A stretch of DNA of 64,000 nucleotides from Pseudobacteroides cellulosolvens ATCC 35603 = DSM 2933 (lineage in GTDB: Bacteria > Bacillota > Clostridia > Acetivibrionales > DSM-2933). Of the stretch, positions 6,408 to 14,133 are shown piece by piece. A program made the translations under genes and the position numbers. A model generated the notes under the pieces. That model had not been told where the DNA came from and did not search any database. It saw only the letters and a program-made list of their open reading frames with translations. Positions within the stretch are counted from its first letter, which is position 1, and each line of letters starts with the position of its first letter. The stretch covers positions 6,398,001 through 6,462,000 of the forward strand of contig NZ_LGTC01000001.1 in the NCBI RefSeq assembly GCF_001262605.1, given 5' to 3'.

Positions 6408-9257
6408 ATGGAAATTAAGCTTGAAAGACCAAATTCAGTTTGGACAAAGCCTGTAAAGTTACAACCTAAATTATTTAAAGAAATCGCTAAATTTATAATG
6501 AATTTAGGTTGTCATAGATATGATAAATTGCCTGAAGATATAATGGGAATAATCTCTGAAATTGGATTTAAAGATTCTAATAGTGAAAAAGGTTGGGTAT
6601 TGATTAGTGGTGCTATAATAAGATCAACAATAATGCTAATAATAGAAAACAAAAGTTCAGTATTGGAAGAAAATATAGTTACTGATGAATTGGAAGAACA
6701 AATAAATACGGTATTAGAAAATGAAGAATCCTTTATAAACTACAATTTTTTTGAGAATCCCAAAAATAGCAATCTAATTAATGCAATAAAACCAATTATT
6801 CGTGATTTTTTTTCGTTGTTTAAATTTGAGAATGATATAACAGCAGAAAATTTATGTAACAGGTTTCCTTCATATTTTGTTTTTGGCTTGATTGAAGAAT
6901 GGAACTCAAGGTCAGATTATTACAAATCTCTTGAAGAAGAAGTGAATAAGATATCCCCATTTGATGAGGCAGGTAAAAAGGAAAAAGGATGGATAATGTA
7001 TTATTCATGGATGCAAAAACATATTGATGAGCCGATGTTTTCAGAGAGCTTTAGCTTAAAACAAGTATATGTCCCTCTGAGAGCTTACTATAAGGTAGAA
7101 GTAGACAATAAAATAGAAGAGTATTACGACGAAAATTATCAGGTAAACTATCATAAAGTAGTTGTAGATTTGGAGAAAGCATTAGAAGAGTGGATCAACT
7201 CCCAGGATAAAAATGATTCAATAAGAATAATAAGTGGAGGTCCAGGTTATGGTAAGTCATCATTTTTGAAAATTTTTGCAGCTAAATTAAGTGAAAGAAA
7301 TGACATGAAAATTCTTTTCATACCGTTACATCAATTTAAAATGAGGGATGACTTAGAGGATGCACTAAAAGTATATATAAAAGATAATGAATTTTTAAAT
7401 CAAAATCCTTTAGATATGGGTGAAAAGCTACTAATAATTTTTGATGGATTAGATGAATTGGCTATGCAAGGTAAAGCTCTAGCTGAACTTGCTAATCAAT
7501 TTATTGATGAAATTATTTATAAAGTTGGATCAAAAAATGCAATTCAGAAGAATATCCAAGTTATGGTAAGTGGGCGTGATGTAATTATTCAAAAGAACGA
7601 ACATAAATTTAGGAGTAGGGGACAGATATTAAACATTTTACCATACTATATACAAGTCGAAGAAAAGGAAAATACCAAGAGAATAAAAAATAATGATGAT
7701 AAGTTTATAGACAATAATGGATTACTTAGTTGTGATCAGAGACATGATTGGTGGAGTAAATATGGCAAAGTAAAAGGGAAAGATTATAAAGGACTTCCAG
7801 AATTGTTGAGTAGTGATGAGCTTGACGAAATAACTACTCAACCTTTGTTAAACTATCTTATTGCATTAAGTTATGAAAGAGGAAAAATTGATTTTTCAGA
7901 AAACCCAAATTTAAATGAGATTTATAATGATTTACTGGAAGCAGTATACTTAAGGGAATATGAAGATGGCAGATTACATACTTCGATAAGGGATATGGAG
8001 CAGAAGAATTTTTTTAGGGTTTTAGAAGAGATAGCAATAGCTTCATGGCATGGAAATGGGCGTACTGCCTCAGTAAAAGAGATTAAAGATAGAGTTGATT
8101 CTTGTAAGATAAATAATATATTTAATGAATTTAAATCTGAAGCAGAAAAAGGAGTCATTTCACTTCTGACGTCTTTTTATTTCAGAAAATATGGAAATAC
8201 ATCTGATGGTGATGAAACTTTTGAATTTACACACAAAAGTTTTGGCGAATATTTAACAGCAAGAAGAATTCTAACATATATTTATCAATTTGATAAGAAT
8301 CTCAAACAAAGATATAGAGATTACGATGATGGTGGATGGGACGAAAAAGAGTGTCTTATTAAATGGGTAAAATTATTTGGAGCAAAAGAAATTGATGAAG
8401 ATTTGATTAAGTTTATTAAAAATGAGATATGTATTGCTTTGAATCGGAAGTTATACAATTTTGAAGAATTACAAAATAGTATTGTAATTCTGATTAATTA
8501 TACTATAAAAAATGGGTTGCCTATGGATGAGACGCCTATAAATACTTATTTTCAAAAAAGTAAACATGCACAGAACGCAGAAAAAAGTCTTTTTATAATA
8601 TTAGGCCTAATATCTGCATCGACAAGTAAAATATCTGAAATTAAATGGGAAGATGAATACACATTTGGAGATTGGATATCTAGATTACAGGGCCAAAGAA
8701 GAGGTGCCATTATACCTTTGTTAAGACACCTTAATAATCTCAATATAAAAATGATGTGTTTAGACTTAAGGGATTTTTACGCAGCAAATCTAAGTTATAG
8801 CAATTTAAAAGGAGCAAGTCTATATAATGCTTGCTTAATCATGGCAAATTTAAGAGAAGCAGATTTAGAAGGTGCAAATTTGAGAGATGCAAATTTACAC
8901 AAAGCAGATTTATTCAAAGCAAATTTGAGAGATGCAAATTTACAACAAGCAAATTTACGTGAATCAATATTGTTAGAAGCAGATTTAAGAGGAGCAGTTT
9001 TAAGAGGAGCAGTTTTAAGAGGAGTAGTTTTAAGAGGAGCAGATTTAAGTGGAACAGATTTAAGAGGAGCAGATTTAAGCGGAGCAGATTTAAGCGGAGT
9101 AGATTTAAGAGGAGTAGATTTAAGAGGAGTAGATTTAAGAGAAGTAGATTTAAGAGGAGTAGATTTAAGAGGAGCAAAATTAAGAGGAGCAAAATTAAGA
9201 GAAGCAAAATTAAGAAGAGAAGATATAAAATTAAAGGTGAATGATATTATGAATTAA
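6408..9257 (+). CDS. NACHT-family NTPase with C-terminal pentapeptide repeats
   Basis: A 949-residue STAND-type ATPase. Residues 1-270 are an N-terminal effector or linker region of unknown fold. The NACHT core has a Walker A motif at about 277-285 (GGPGYGKSS), Walker B near 342-350 (LLIIFDGLDEL) and a sensor segment near 385 (VMVSGRDV). A helical region follows, then about 30 tandem pentapeptide repeats (A[D/N]LRx and variants) at about 786-937, predicted to form a right-handed beta-helix in place of LRR or TPR sensors. GGAGG lies before ATG 6408. Bacterial NACHT proteins of this layout are established antiphage sensors; the defence role here is inferred from family and island context. Confidence 0.85.
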   Translation: MEIKLERPNSVWTKPVKLQPKLFKEIAKFIMNLGCHRYDKLPEDIMGIISEIGFKDSNSEKGWVLISGAIIRSTIMLIIENKSSVLEENIVTDELEEQINTVLENEESFINYNFFENPKNSNLINAIKPIIRDFFSLFKFENDITAENLCNRFPSYFVFGLIEEWNSRSDYYKSLEEEVNKISPFDEAGKKEKGWIMYYSWMQKHIDEPMFSESFSLKQVYVPLRAYYKVEVDNKIEEYYDENYQVNYHKVVVDLEKALEEWINSQDKNDSIRIISGGPGYGKSSFLKIFAAKLSERNDMKILFIPLHQFKMRDDLEDALKVYIKDNEFLNQNPLDMGEKLLIIFDGLDELAMQGKALAELANQFIDEIIYKVGSKNAIQKNIQVMVSGRDVIIQKNEHKFRSRGQILNILPYYIQVEEKENTKRIKNNDDKFIDNNGLLSCDQRHDWWSKYGKVKGKDYKGLPELLSSDELDEITTQPLLNYLIALSYERGKIDFSENPNLNEIYNDLLEAVYLREYEDGRLHTSIRDMEQKNFFRVLEEIAIASWHGNGRTASVKEIKDRVDSCKINNIFNEFKSEAEKGVISLLTSFYFRKYGNTSDGDETFEFTHKSFGEYLTARRILTYIYQFDKNLKQRYRDYDDGGWDEKECLIKWVKLFGAKEIDEDLIKFIKNEICIALNRKLYNFEELQNSIVILINYTIKNGLPMDETPINTYFQKSKHAQNAEKSLFIILGLISASTSKISEIKWEDEYTFGDWISRLQGQRRGAIIPLLRHLNNLNIKMMCLDLRDFYAANLSYSNLKGASLYNACLIMANLREADLEGANLRDANLHKADLFKANLRDANLQQANLRESILLEADLRGAVLRGAVLRGVVLRGADLSGTDLRGADLSGADLSGVDLRGVDLRGVDLREVDLRGVDLRGAKLRGAKLREAKLRREDIKLKVNDIMN
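8986..9210 (+). repeat. 15-bp coding minisatellite in the pentapeptide region
   Basis: Units of about 15 bp (AGATTTAAGAGGAGC and close variants) repeat head to tail within the NACHT gene. Near-identity at the DNA level means recent expansion, so repeat number may vary between strains. Confidence 0.75.
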
Positions 9258-9511
9258 AAATTATCGGCTAGTAGCAAAATGACAGAGCCATGTATATTAT
9301 TATGGCATATCAATAGGTAAATTTATATATTATTATTTTATTTTTATCGATCCAAAACTTTTAATGCTTTTAATGATTGTAAAGAAACAGAATAAATTAT
9401 ACGGATACTCAAAATAATATTGTAAACTTCTAACCTATTAACTATAATAAAAATGAATTGCTATAAAATACAAAACTACTAAGCTGCACATTATTTATTA
9501 AGGGGTGTTAA

Positions 9512-10807
9512 TTGGTGGTAAATAAAGTACGTGATTCTGTTCATGGTTTTATATATTTTACCGATATAGAAAAAGAGGTAATAAATTGGCCCGAATTTCA
9601 AAGATTGAGATATATAAAGCAGCTTGCACTAACGAATTACGTATACCCTGGTGCTGTGCATACAAGATTCGAGCATTCTTTAGGGGTAATGGAGATGTCA
9701 TCAAGAATGTTTGATAGACTTTGTATTAAAACAAGATCTGGTGAGATGATTGAAAAATCGCTTAAAGTTATTGGACTTGACAAAAAAACGGCAAGGCAAG
9801 TTTTAAGACTCGCCTCATTATTACATGATGTGGGACATCTTCCTTTTTCTCACGGAGGAGAAGCCATTATACCGAAAGGCAAGAAGCATGAGGATATAAG
9901 TATTAGTATAATTGAATATTTACAGGAAAAGTTAGAGAAACTTTACTTTAAAGATATAACGAATTTAGTTGTTCAATTAATTCAAAAACAGGTTGTTTTA
10001 CCGGAATTAAAACTCTTAAAGGACATCATATCTGGTAATATTGATGCGGATCGAATGGATTATTTGCTTAGAGATTCTCATCATTGCGGCGTAGATTATG
10101 GATACTTTGACCATAAAAGACTAATAGAGAGTTTATCTGTTATTGAAGGAATAAACGGGGGACTTGATTTGGCTATCAAGCATGATGGCATTCATGCTTT
10201 AGAAGCTTTAATATTAGCTAGATACTATATGTTTACTCAGGTTTACTGCCACAGAACGCGACGTATTTACGACAATTATTTAAAAGGTTATATGGAATCA
10301 TGGAAAGGTAAAATAAGTGATAATTTTATTGATGTGACTAAATATGATGATGTAGATTTAATAGCGGATTTTAGAAGAGTTGCGGAAGAAGAGAGTAATC
10401 CTTTTCATAATTTTGCTTATAGGATATATAACAGGAAGCATCATTCTATGATTTATGAGACATCGGAGTTCACAGATGCAAGAGACCGAAGAAAATCAGA
10501 AGGAATATATAAACAATTATCCAATATATATTCAAAGGACTATAATTTATTAATTGACCATGGCGAAGGAAATATCCATAAATTTCTTGTTGATGGTGAA
10601 GATGAAGCGGGAGAAGAGTTCTATGTGATTAGGAACGACAGGGAATGCTTATTAACAGAAGAATCGCACATTATTAAGAAAATGCCGAAGAAATTCCATG
10701 TGGTTCGTATTTATATCGACTCTAATATTATTTCAGAAAAAATAAGCAAAGAAGCCATCGATGAGTTGAGAATAAAAGCTTTAGAGGTGGAAAGGGAGGT
10801 AAGATAA
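9512..10807 (+). CDS. HD-domain phosphohydrolase (dGTPase/YdhJ-like)
   Basis: A 431-residue soluble HD-superfamily metal-dependent phosphohydrolase. Motifs visible: HTRFEHSLGVMEMS near residue 50, the HD pair in LLHDVGHLPFSH near 110, and DRMDYLLRDSHHCG near 185, as in dNTP triphosphohydrolase-like proteins. The start is TTG 9512 or GTG 9515 behind AAGGGGTG; GTG has the better spacing. It ends 2 nt before the Panacea-like gene, so the two form one operon. Known relatives hydrolyse nucleotides; a dNTP-depleting defence role is inferred. Confidence 0.8.
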   Translation: MVVNKVRDSVHGFIYFTDIEKEVINWPEFQRLRYIKQLALTNYVYPGAVHTRFEHSLGVMEMSSRMFDRLCIKTRSGEMIEKSLKVIGLDKKTARQVLRLASLLHDVGHLPFSHGGEAIIPKGKKHEDISISIIEYLQEKLEKLYFKDITNLVVQLIQKQVVLPELKLLKDIISGNIDADRMDYLLRDSHHCGVDYGYFDHKRLIESLSVIEGINGGLDLAIKHDGIHALEALILARYYMFTQVYCHRTRRIYDNYLKGYMESWKGKISDNFIDVTKYDDVDLIADFRRVAEEESNPFHNFAYRIYNRKHHSMIYETSEFTDARDRRKSEGIYKQLSNIYSKDYNLLIDHGEGNIHKFLVDGEDEAGEEFYVIRNDRECLLTEESHIIKKMPKKFHVVRIYIDSNIISEKISKEAIDELRIKALEVEREVR

Positions 10808-10809
10808 AG

Positions 10810-11403
10810 ATGGAAATATTGTTATGCAATAAGCTTGATGACGCTATAGTTGCATACATCGTCAAAAAATGGAACGAAGTTTCAGAAGTGCCACTTGGAA
10901 GGACTATAATACAGAAGCTATGTTATTTTGCTAAATCAAAGGGGATACCTTTAGATTATGATTTTGATATGTATCACTATGGACCTTATAGTCAGAACCT
11001 ATATTATAGAATGGATGATATGACCGCAGATAGTGTGGTTAATGATGATAACGTTGCTTGCAAGAATACCAACATAAAGTCATGTAAATCAAAATATATG
11101 CCTGGTAATAATATTGATAAATTAATTAATATTTATAAGGATGATATTGATAAATTTACTGCAGATATTGATAGTGTAATTAATGTTTTTCATGATTTTG
11201 ACCATACTGGATTAGAGCTATTGTCAACTATTCACTTTTTCCAGACAACACTTTCGCATTTTTATAACAAGCCTGCAAATAAAAATGATGTAATAGCGAA
11301 GGTAAAGAATGCAAAAGGCGATAAGTTTAAAGATGATTTAATTTCTAAAGCATATGATGCTCTTAAGAAGGCAGGAATATTTGAATGGCATGAAAAAAAC
11401 TAA
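10810..11403 (+). CDS. Panacea/SocA-like (DUF4065) protein
   Basis: A 197-residue protein. The signature is at residues 30-65: GRTIIQKLCYFAKSKGIPL, then DFDMYHYGPYSQNL, the hallmark of Panacea/DUF4065 proteins such as the SocA antitoxin and proteolytic adaptor. The C-terminal half is helical. GGAGG lies within the end of the HD gene and the intergenic gap is 2 nt, so translation is coupled. Panacea domains are promiscuous antitoxin modules beside varied toxins; pairing with an HD hydrolase suggests a toxin-antitoxin or conditional defence pair. Confidence 0.75.
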   Translation: MEILLCNKLDDAIVAYIVKKWNEVSEVPLGRTIIQKLCYFAKSKGIPLDYDFDMYHYGPYSQNLYYRMDDMTADSVVNDDNVACKNTNIKSCKSKYMPGNNIDKLINIYKDDIDKFTADIDSVINVFHDFDHTGLELLSTIHFFQTTLSHFYNKPANKNDVIAKVKNAKGDKFKDDLISKAYDALKKAGIFEWHEKN

Positions 11404-11421
11404 TAACATATTAATAAAATA

Positions 11422-11470
11422 ATTGACTACTAATTGACTACTAAAAACAAAAATAGTAGTCAATTTTTAT
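11422..11470 (+). terminator. Terminator with duplicated arm (possible integrase arm repeats)
   Basis: ATTGACTACTA occurs twice in tandem (11422-11432 and 11433-11443) and once inverted (TAGTAGTCAAT, 11454-11464) before a T-rich run. The inner pair is a perfect 11-bp stem with a 10-nt loop, a good terminator for the HD-Panacea operon. The extra direct copy, about 90 bp from the att core, could also be an arm-type site for the island integrase; that part is inference. Confidence 0.65.
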
Positions 11471-11557
11471 TTATAGTAATCATAAGTTAGAATGCTGGAA
11501 TGTTTATTTATCAACGGTTTGATACAATGAAATATAGTTGACAATAATCATTATTCC

Positions 11558-11604
11558 GTTTCCTAAACCGCAGGCCGGAGGTTCGAATCCTCTTGGGCAC
11601 ACCA
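11558..11604 (+). tRNA. 3' remnant of tRNA-Arg(CCU): island attR
   Basis: This 47-bp stretch is the 3' part of a tRNA gene: anticodon loop TTCCTAA (anticodon CCU), the 3' anticodon-stem arm ACCGC, variable loop, T arm with GGTTCGAATCC, the 3' acceptor strand and encoded CCA (11602-11604). Upstream of it the sequence cannot form the D arm or the 5' acceptor strand, so the gene is incomplete. This is the footprint left when an element integrates into a tRNA 3' end; the restored tRNA should lie beyond the left edge. The terminator just downstream fits the original tRNA locus. Confidence 0.8.
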
Positions 11605-11606
11605 TG

Positions 11607-11638
11607 AAAAACCGCTTACCGGAATGGTAGGCGGTTTT
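11607..11638 (+). terminator. Terminator of the tRNA-Arg locus
   Basis: AAAACCGCTTACC and GGTAGGCGGTTTT form a long stem with a GGAAT loop, three bases after the CCA end. It may also serve the radical SAM gene arriving on the other strand. Confidence 0.75.
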
Positions 11639-11663
11639 GTTATATGTACCTATTCTTAAATAT

Positions 11664-12734
11664 CTAAAGTGTTTGGCAGGTTTGGGTTGCAAATAGCCTG
11701 CAGCCTTTATTACATAGCTCTATATGCTTACATGGACTACACTTTAAATTCTGTTTTCCGGATCTGAATTCATTTAATGCACTATTGTTTAACCACTCGT
11801 CATAATTCAGTGACGTTGCTATGCCAAAAGTCTCATTCCAGAAGGAACATGGCTTAAAGTTACCGTGGACATCAATTGCAATGTAGTAGATTCCTCCTTT
11901 ACACCCGTTTATATCATAATACTCCAAATCTTTTTTTCTTACTTTATGTTTAGATATTGAAGGGAACAAAGAACAATCAATCATGGGCATAATATTGTAT
12001 TTTTGTGAAAGCCTTACTATTATCGGATATAAGTTTTTCTCCTTCAAAGAAGTAATTTCCATGTTTTTATACTCTGCGTTATTGTTTGTTATCTTAAATT
12101 TTAGAAATAATATTTTTACAAGATTAAGTTTTGAAGCCCACCTAAAAACATATTCGATATTATGATATATCTCGTTGGTTATTAACAAATTAATACCTGG
12201 AATAATGCTTTCTTGCTGAAGTATTTTTATTGTTTTTTCCAACCTGGTAAGTTCATCTATTGAATGAATGCTTAAGTGTATATTTCCGAAAACATTACAC
12301 TGATTAGAATTAATTTTTGTTATTTCCAACCCATTCGTAGTTATATTTGGTACAATATTATTTTCTCTTATGTATCTGGCTAAATTAAAAAGATTAGGGT
12401 AAAGGAACGGTTCACCGCCGCCTAGTGATATGGTAAAAACATTTAGATTGGAAAGATTATCTATTATTGATTTAGCAAGGCTGTAATCCATCTCACTTTC
12501 TTGTGAATGTGTATTAATTGCATAGCACCCTTTACAAAGCAGATTACATTTGTTTGTAAGACTCATATGAACATCCATGGGAGAACTAAGTATGTTGCTA
12601 TTTAGTGGATGCTCGTATTTTGGTATGCCCAGCTTATCCGCATACTTATTATTGATAAAAGCAGTAAATCCGGGGTTCTCGGAAAATATTATGCCTCCAA
12701 AATGCTCTCTTCTCATTTTGCGAATTGTCTTCAT
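11664..12734 (-). CDS. Radical SAM/SPASM-like protein
   Basis: A 356-residue radical SAM enzyme with the CxxxCxxC cluster motif at CNLLCKGC, the GGGEPFLYP motif, and a C-terminal cysteine cluster (CSFWNE, CSPCKHIELCNKGC) typical of SPASM/twitch maturases. The first ~45 residues (RREHFGGIIF onwards) recall a PqqD-like recognition domain. The frame stays open to 12851, but ATG 12734 overlaps the upstream stop as ATGA and has GGATGGA seven bases ahead, so it is preferred. Such enzymes usually modify peptides; the partner here is probably the upstream membrane protein. Confidence 0.8.
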   Translation of the reverse strand: MKTIRKMRREHFGGIIFSENPGFTAFINNKYADKLGIPKYEHPLNSNILSSPMDVHMSLTNKCNLLCKGCYAINTHSQESEMDYSLAKSIIDNLSNLNVFTISLGGGEPFLYPNLFNLARYIRENNIVPNITTNGLEITKINSNQCNVFGNIHLSIHSIDELTRLEKTIKILQQESIIPGINLLITNEIYHNIEYVFRWASKLNLVKILFLKFKITNNNAEYKNMEITSLKEKNLYPIIVRLSQKYNIMPMIDCSLFPSISKHKVRKKDLEYYDINGCKGGIYYIAIDVHGNFKPCSFWNETFGIATSLNYDEWLNNSALNEFRSGKQNLKCSPCKHIELCNKGCRLFATQTCQTL

Positions 12735-13237
12735 AATTGTATCCATCCAATAGCTGTGAGTAAAAGTGTTACGGCAATGTAAATGCCTATTGATATAATT
12801 GTTTGAAATTTTTTTAATCCTTGAGTCAATATCATTTTTATTAAAACCCATGTAGAAATTAAGAAACCAATAACAGGGCCGACCGATAGCATAATGGCAG
12901 GAAAAATATATCTAACCTTGTCTTGCGAATAAATTGCACTATATCCAAAAATTAAAAGCGGAATTGCTTCAATAAGAGCTATAACAAGACAAATTCTAAT
13001 ATGCCAGTTGGTATATAATAAAATACTGCTTAATTCAACTTTCTTTTGCTTTTCAATATCATGGATTTTTCCTTGAGAAATTTTTTTAGATACATTATAA
13101 ACTATTATGTTTGATATTATAGTACTAATGAAAGTAATAAAAACTGAGAATATTACAACCATTGGCATATAACCTGCCCCACCTGAGAAATTAGCCAAGT
13201 GTCCAGGTCTTACTTTTAATATTTTTTTAGTATGCAT
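12731..13237 (-). CDS. Membrane protein with RiPP-like N-terminal peptide
   Basis: A 168-residue protein with four likely membrane segments (about 26-48, 76-98, 105-130 and 142-165). Its first 25 residues (KILKVRPGHLANFSGGAGYM) are an unusual Gly/Asn/Ser/Tyr-rich peptide before the first segment and do not look like a signal peptide. Its stop overlaps the start of the radical SAM gene (ATGA), so the two are translationally coupled. The N-terminal peptide may be a substrate for that enzyme; this is inference. No family recognised. Confidence 0.65.
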   Translation of the reverse strand: MHTKKILKVRPGHLANFSGGAGYMPMVVIFSVFITFISTIISNIIVYNVSKKISQGKIHDIEKQKKVELSSILLYTNWHIRICLVIALIEAIPLLIFGYSAIYSQDKVRYIFPAIMLSVGPVIGFLISTWVLIKMILTQGLKKFQTIISIGIYIAVTLLLTAIGWIQL

Positions 13238-13348
13238 TACTAACCCGCCCCAATAAGAAATTTACAGTCTATTATAATATTACTATTTACTGGGTTAGAT
13301 ATCAACTTTTATAGTAGTTTTATACTAAAAGTATTTATAATATTTCAT

Positions 13349-13897
13349 TTAGTTTCTTTTGGGAATCATTTCTGTTACAATGACGGCCAACTCCTTTGGA
13401 GAAACCTTCATATCATCTTCAAGCCACTGCTGGATAACCCCAATGCAGCCAGATAACATATAGGGTCTTTGATAATGAAGTTTTGATAAGGTATCATCAA
13501 CTGGGAGCAGCGATTGTTTTATAGTGTGTTTAAGTTTTTGAATAAAAGTATAATCACCATCCGGACCAAGCAATATCTTGCATAGTTCAGCGTTATGCTG
13601 CACAAATTCAAATAGATAAGTGAAAAAGGATATAAGATTATCATAGATGGTAGGTTCTTTAAAAAACTTCTCTGCGGTGGAAATAAAGTCTGTAAGCATT
13701 TCAGTTTCAATCTGTTCAACCATGTCAAATATGTCTTTGTAGTAAAGGTAAAAGGTTGATCTGTTGACGTCTGCCAAATCAGTGAGTTCCTTTACTGTAA
13801 TATTGTTGATCTTCTTTTCGGACATAAGCTTTGTTAAACTCTGCAGAAGCATTTTTTTAGTTCTACGTATGCGTCTATCAACATTTTGTTCCGTCAT
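13349..13897 (-). CDS. TetR-family transcriptional regulator
   Basis: A 182-residue TetR repressor. The N-terminal HTH is clear (residues about 8-50: TVKELTDLADVNRSTFYLYY), followed by an all-helical ligand/dimer domain. The frame extends to 13933, but ATG 13897 has GGGGAGGG (13904-13911) at ideal distance. It is divergent from the YhgE/Pip gene, and the shared upstream region holds palindromes, so it most likely represses that gene and perhaps itself. TetR proteins beside YhgE/Pip genes are common in Firmicutes. Confidence 0.85.
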   Translation of the reverse strand: MTEQNVDRRIRRTKKMLLQSLTKLMSEKKINNITVKELTDLADVNRSTFYLYYKDIFDMVEQIETEMLTDFISTAEKFFKEPTIYDNLISFFTYLFEFVQHNAELCKILLGPDGDYTFIQKLKHTIKQSLLPVDDTLSKLHYQRPYMLSGCIGVIQQWLEDDMKVSPKELAVIVTEMIPKRN

Positions 13898-13962
13898 GAA
13901 CATACCCTCCCCGATGATTTTTACTATAATCACTTTTGCTATAACAATTCTTGAAAAATAAT

Positions 13963-13985
13963 CGACACATGTTGATTATGTGTTG
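13963..13985. promoter_or_regulatory. Palindromic operator, probable TetR site
   Basis: CGACACAT-gttgatt-ATGTGTTG is an 8-bp inverted repeat with one mismatch between the divergent TetR and YhgE/Pip genes. A matching half-site (GTGTCGAAT) lies at about 14051-14059, just after the -10 box of the downstream promoter, and a second inverted pair (CTACACAAA / TTTTGTGTAG) brackets the -10 region at 14028-14085. Confidence 0.5.
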
Positions 13986-14016
13986 AATAATCAGCGAAAC
14001 CATACCACATTAACGA

Positions 14017-14045
14017 TTGAAGTTATACTACACAAATTCTATAAT
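14017..14045 (+). promoter_or_regulatory. Promoter of the YhgE/Pip gene
   Basis: TTGAAG (14017-14022) and TATAAT (14040-14045) are 17 bp apart and overlap the putative TetR operators, so repressor binding would block polymerase. Confidence 0.6.
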
Positions 14046-14133
14046 ATACACGTGTCGAATAAAATACAAGCGTTATTTTGTGTAGAGTAATCTTTAATAT
14101 ACATAAGGTGCTGGTAGCAAGGAGGTAACAGAT

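Noticed and set aside
8914..9207. Leucine-rich minus-strand frame opposite the NACHT gene
   Set aside because: It is the antisense of the 15-bp pentapeptide repeat; its regular Leu pattern only mirrors that repeat.
11504..11692. Minus-strand frame reading MVCPRGFEPPACGLG
   Set aside because: This is the well-known false protein made by reading a tRNA gene on the opposite strand; it covers the tRNA-Arg remnant.
11664..12851. Longer start for the radical SAM protein at 12851
   Set aside because: It would overlap the upstream membrane protein gene by about 120 bp; ATG 12734 with ATGA overlap and a ribosome binding site is better.
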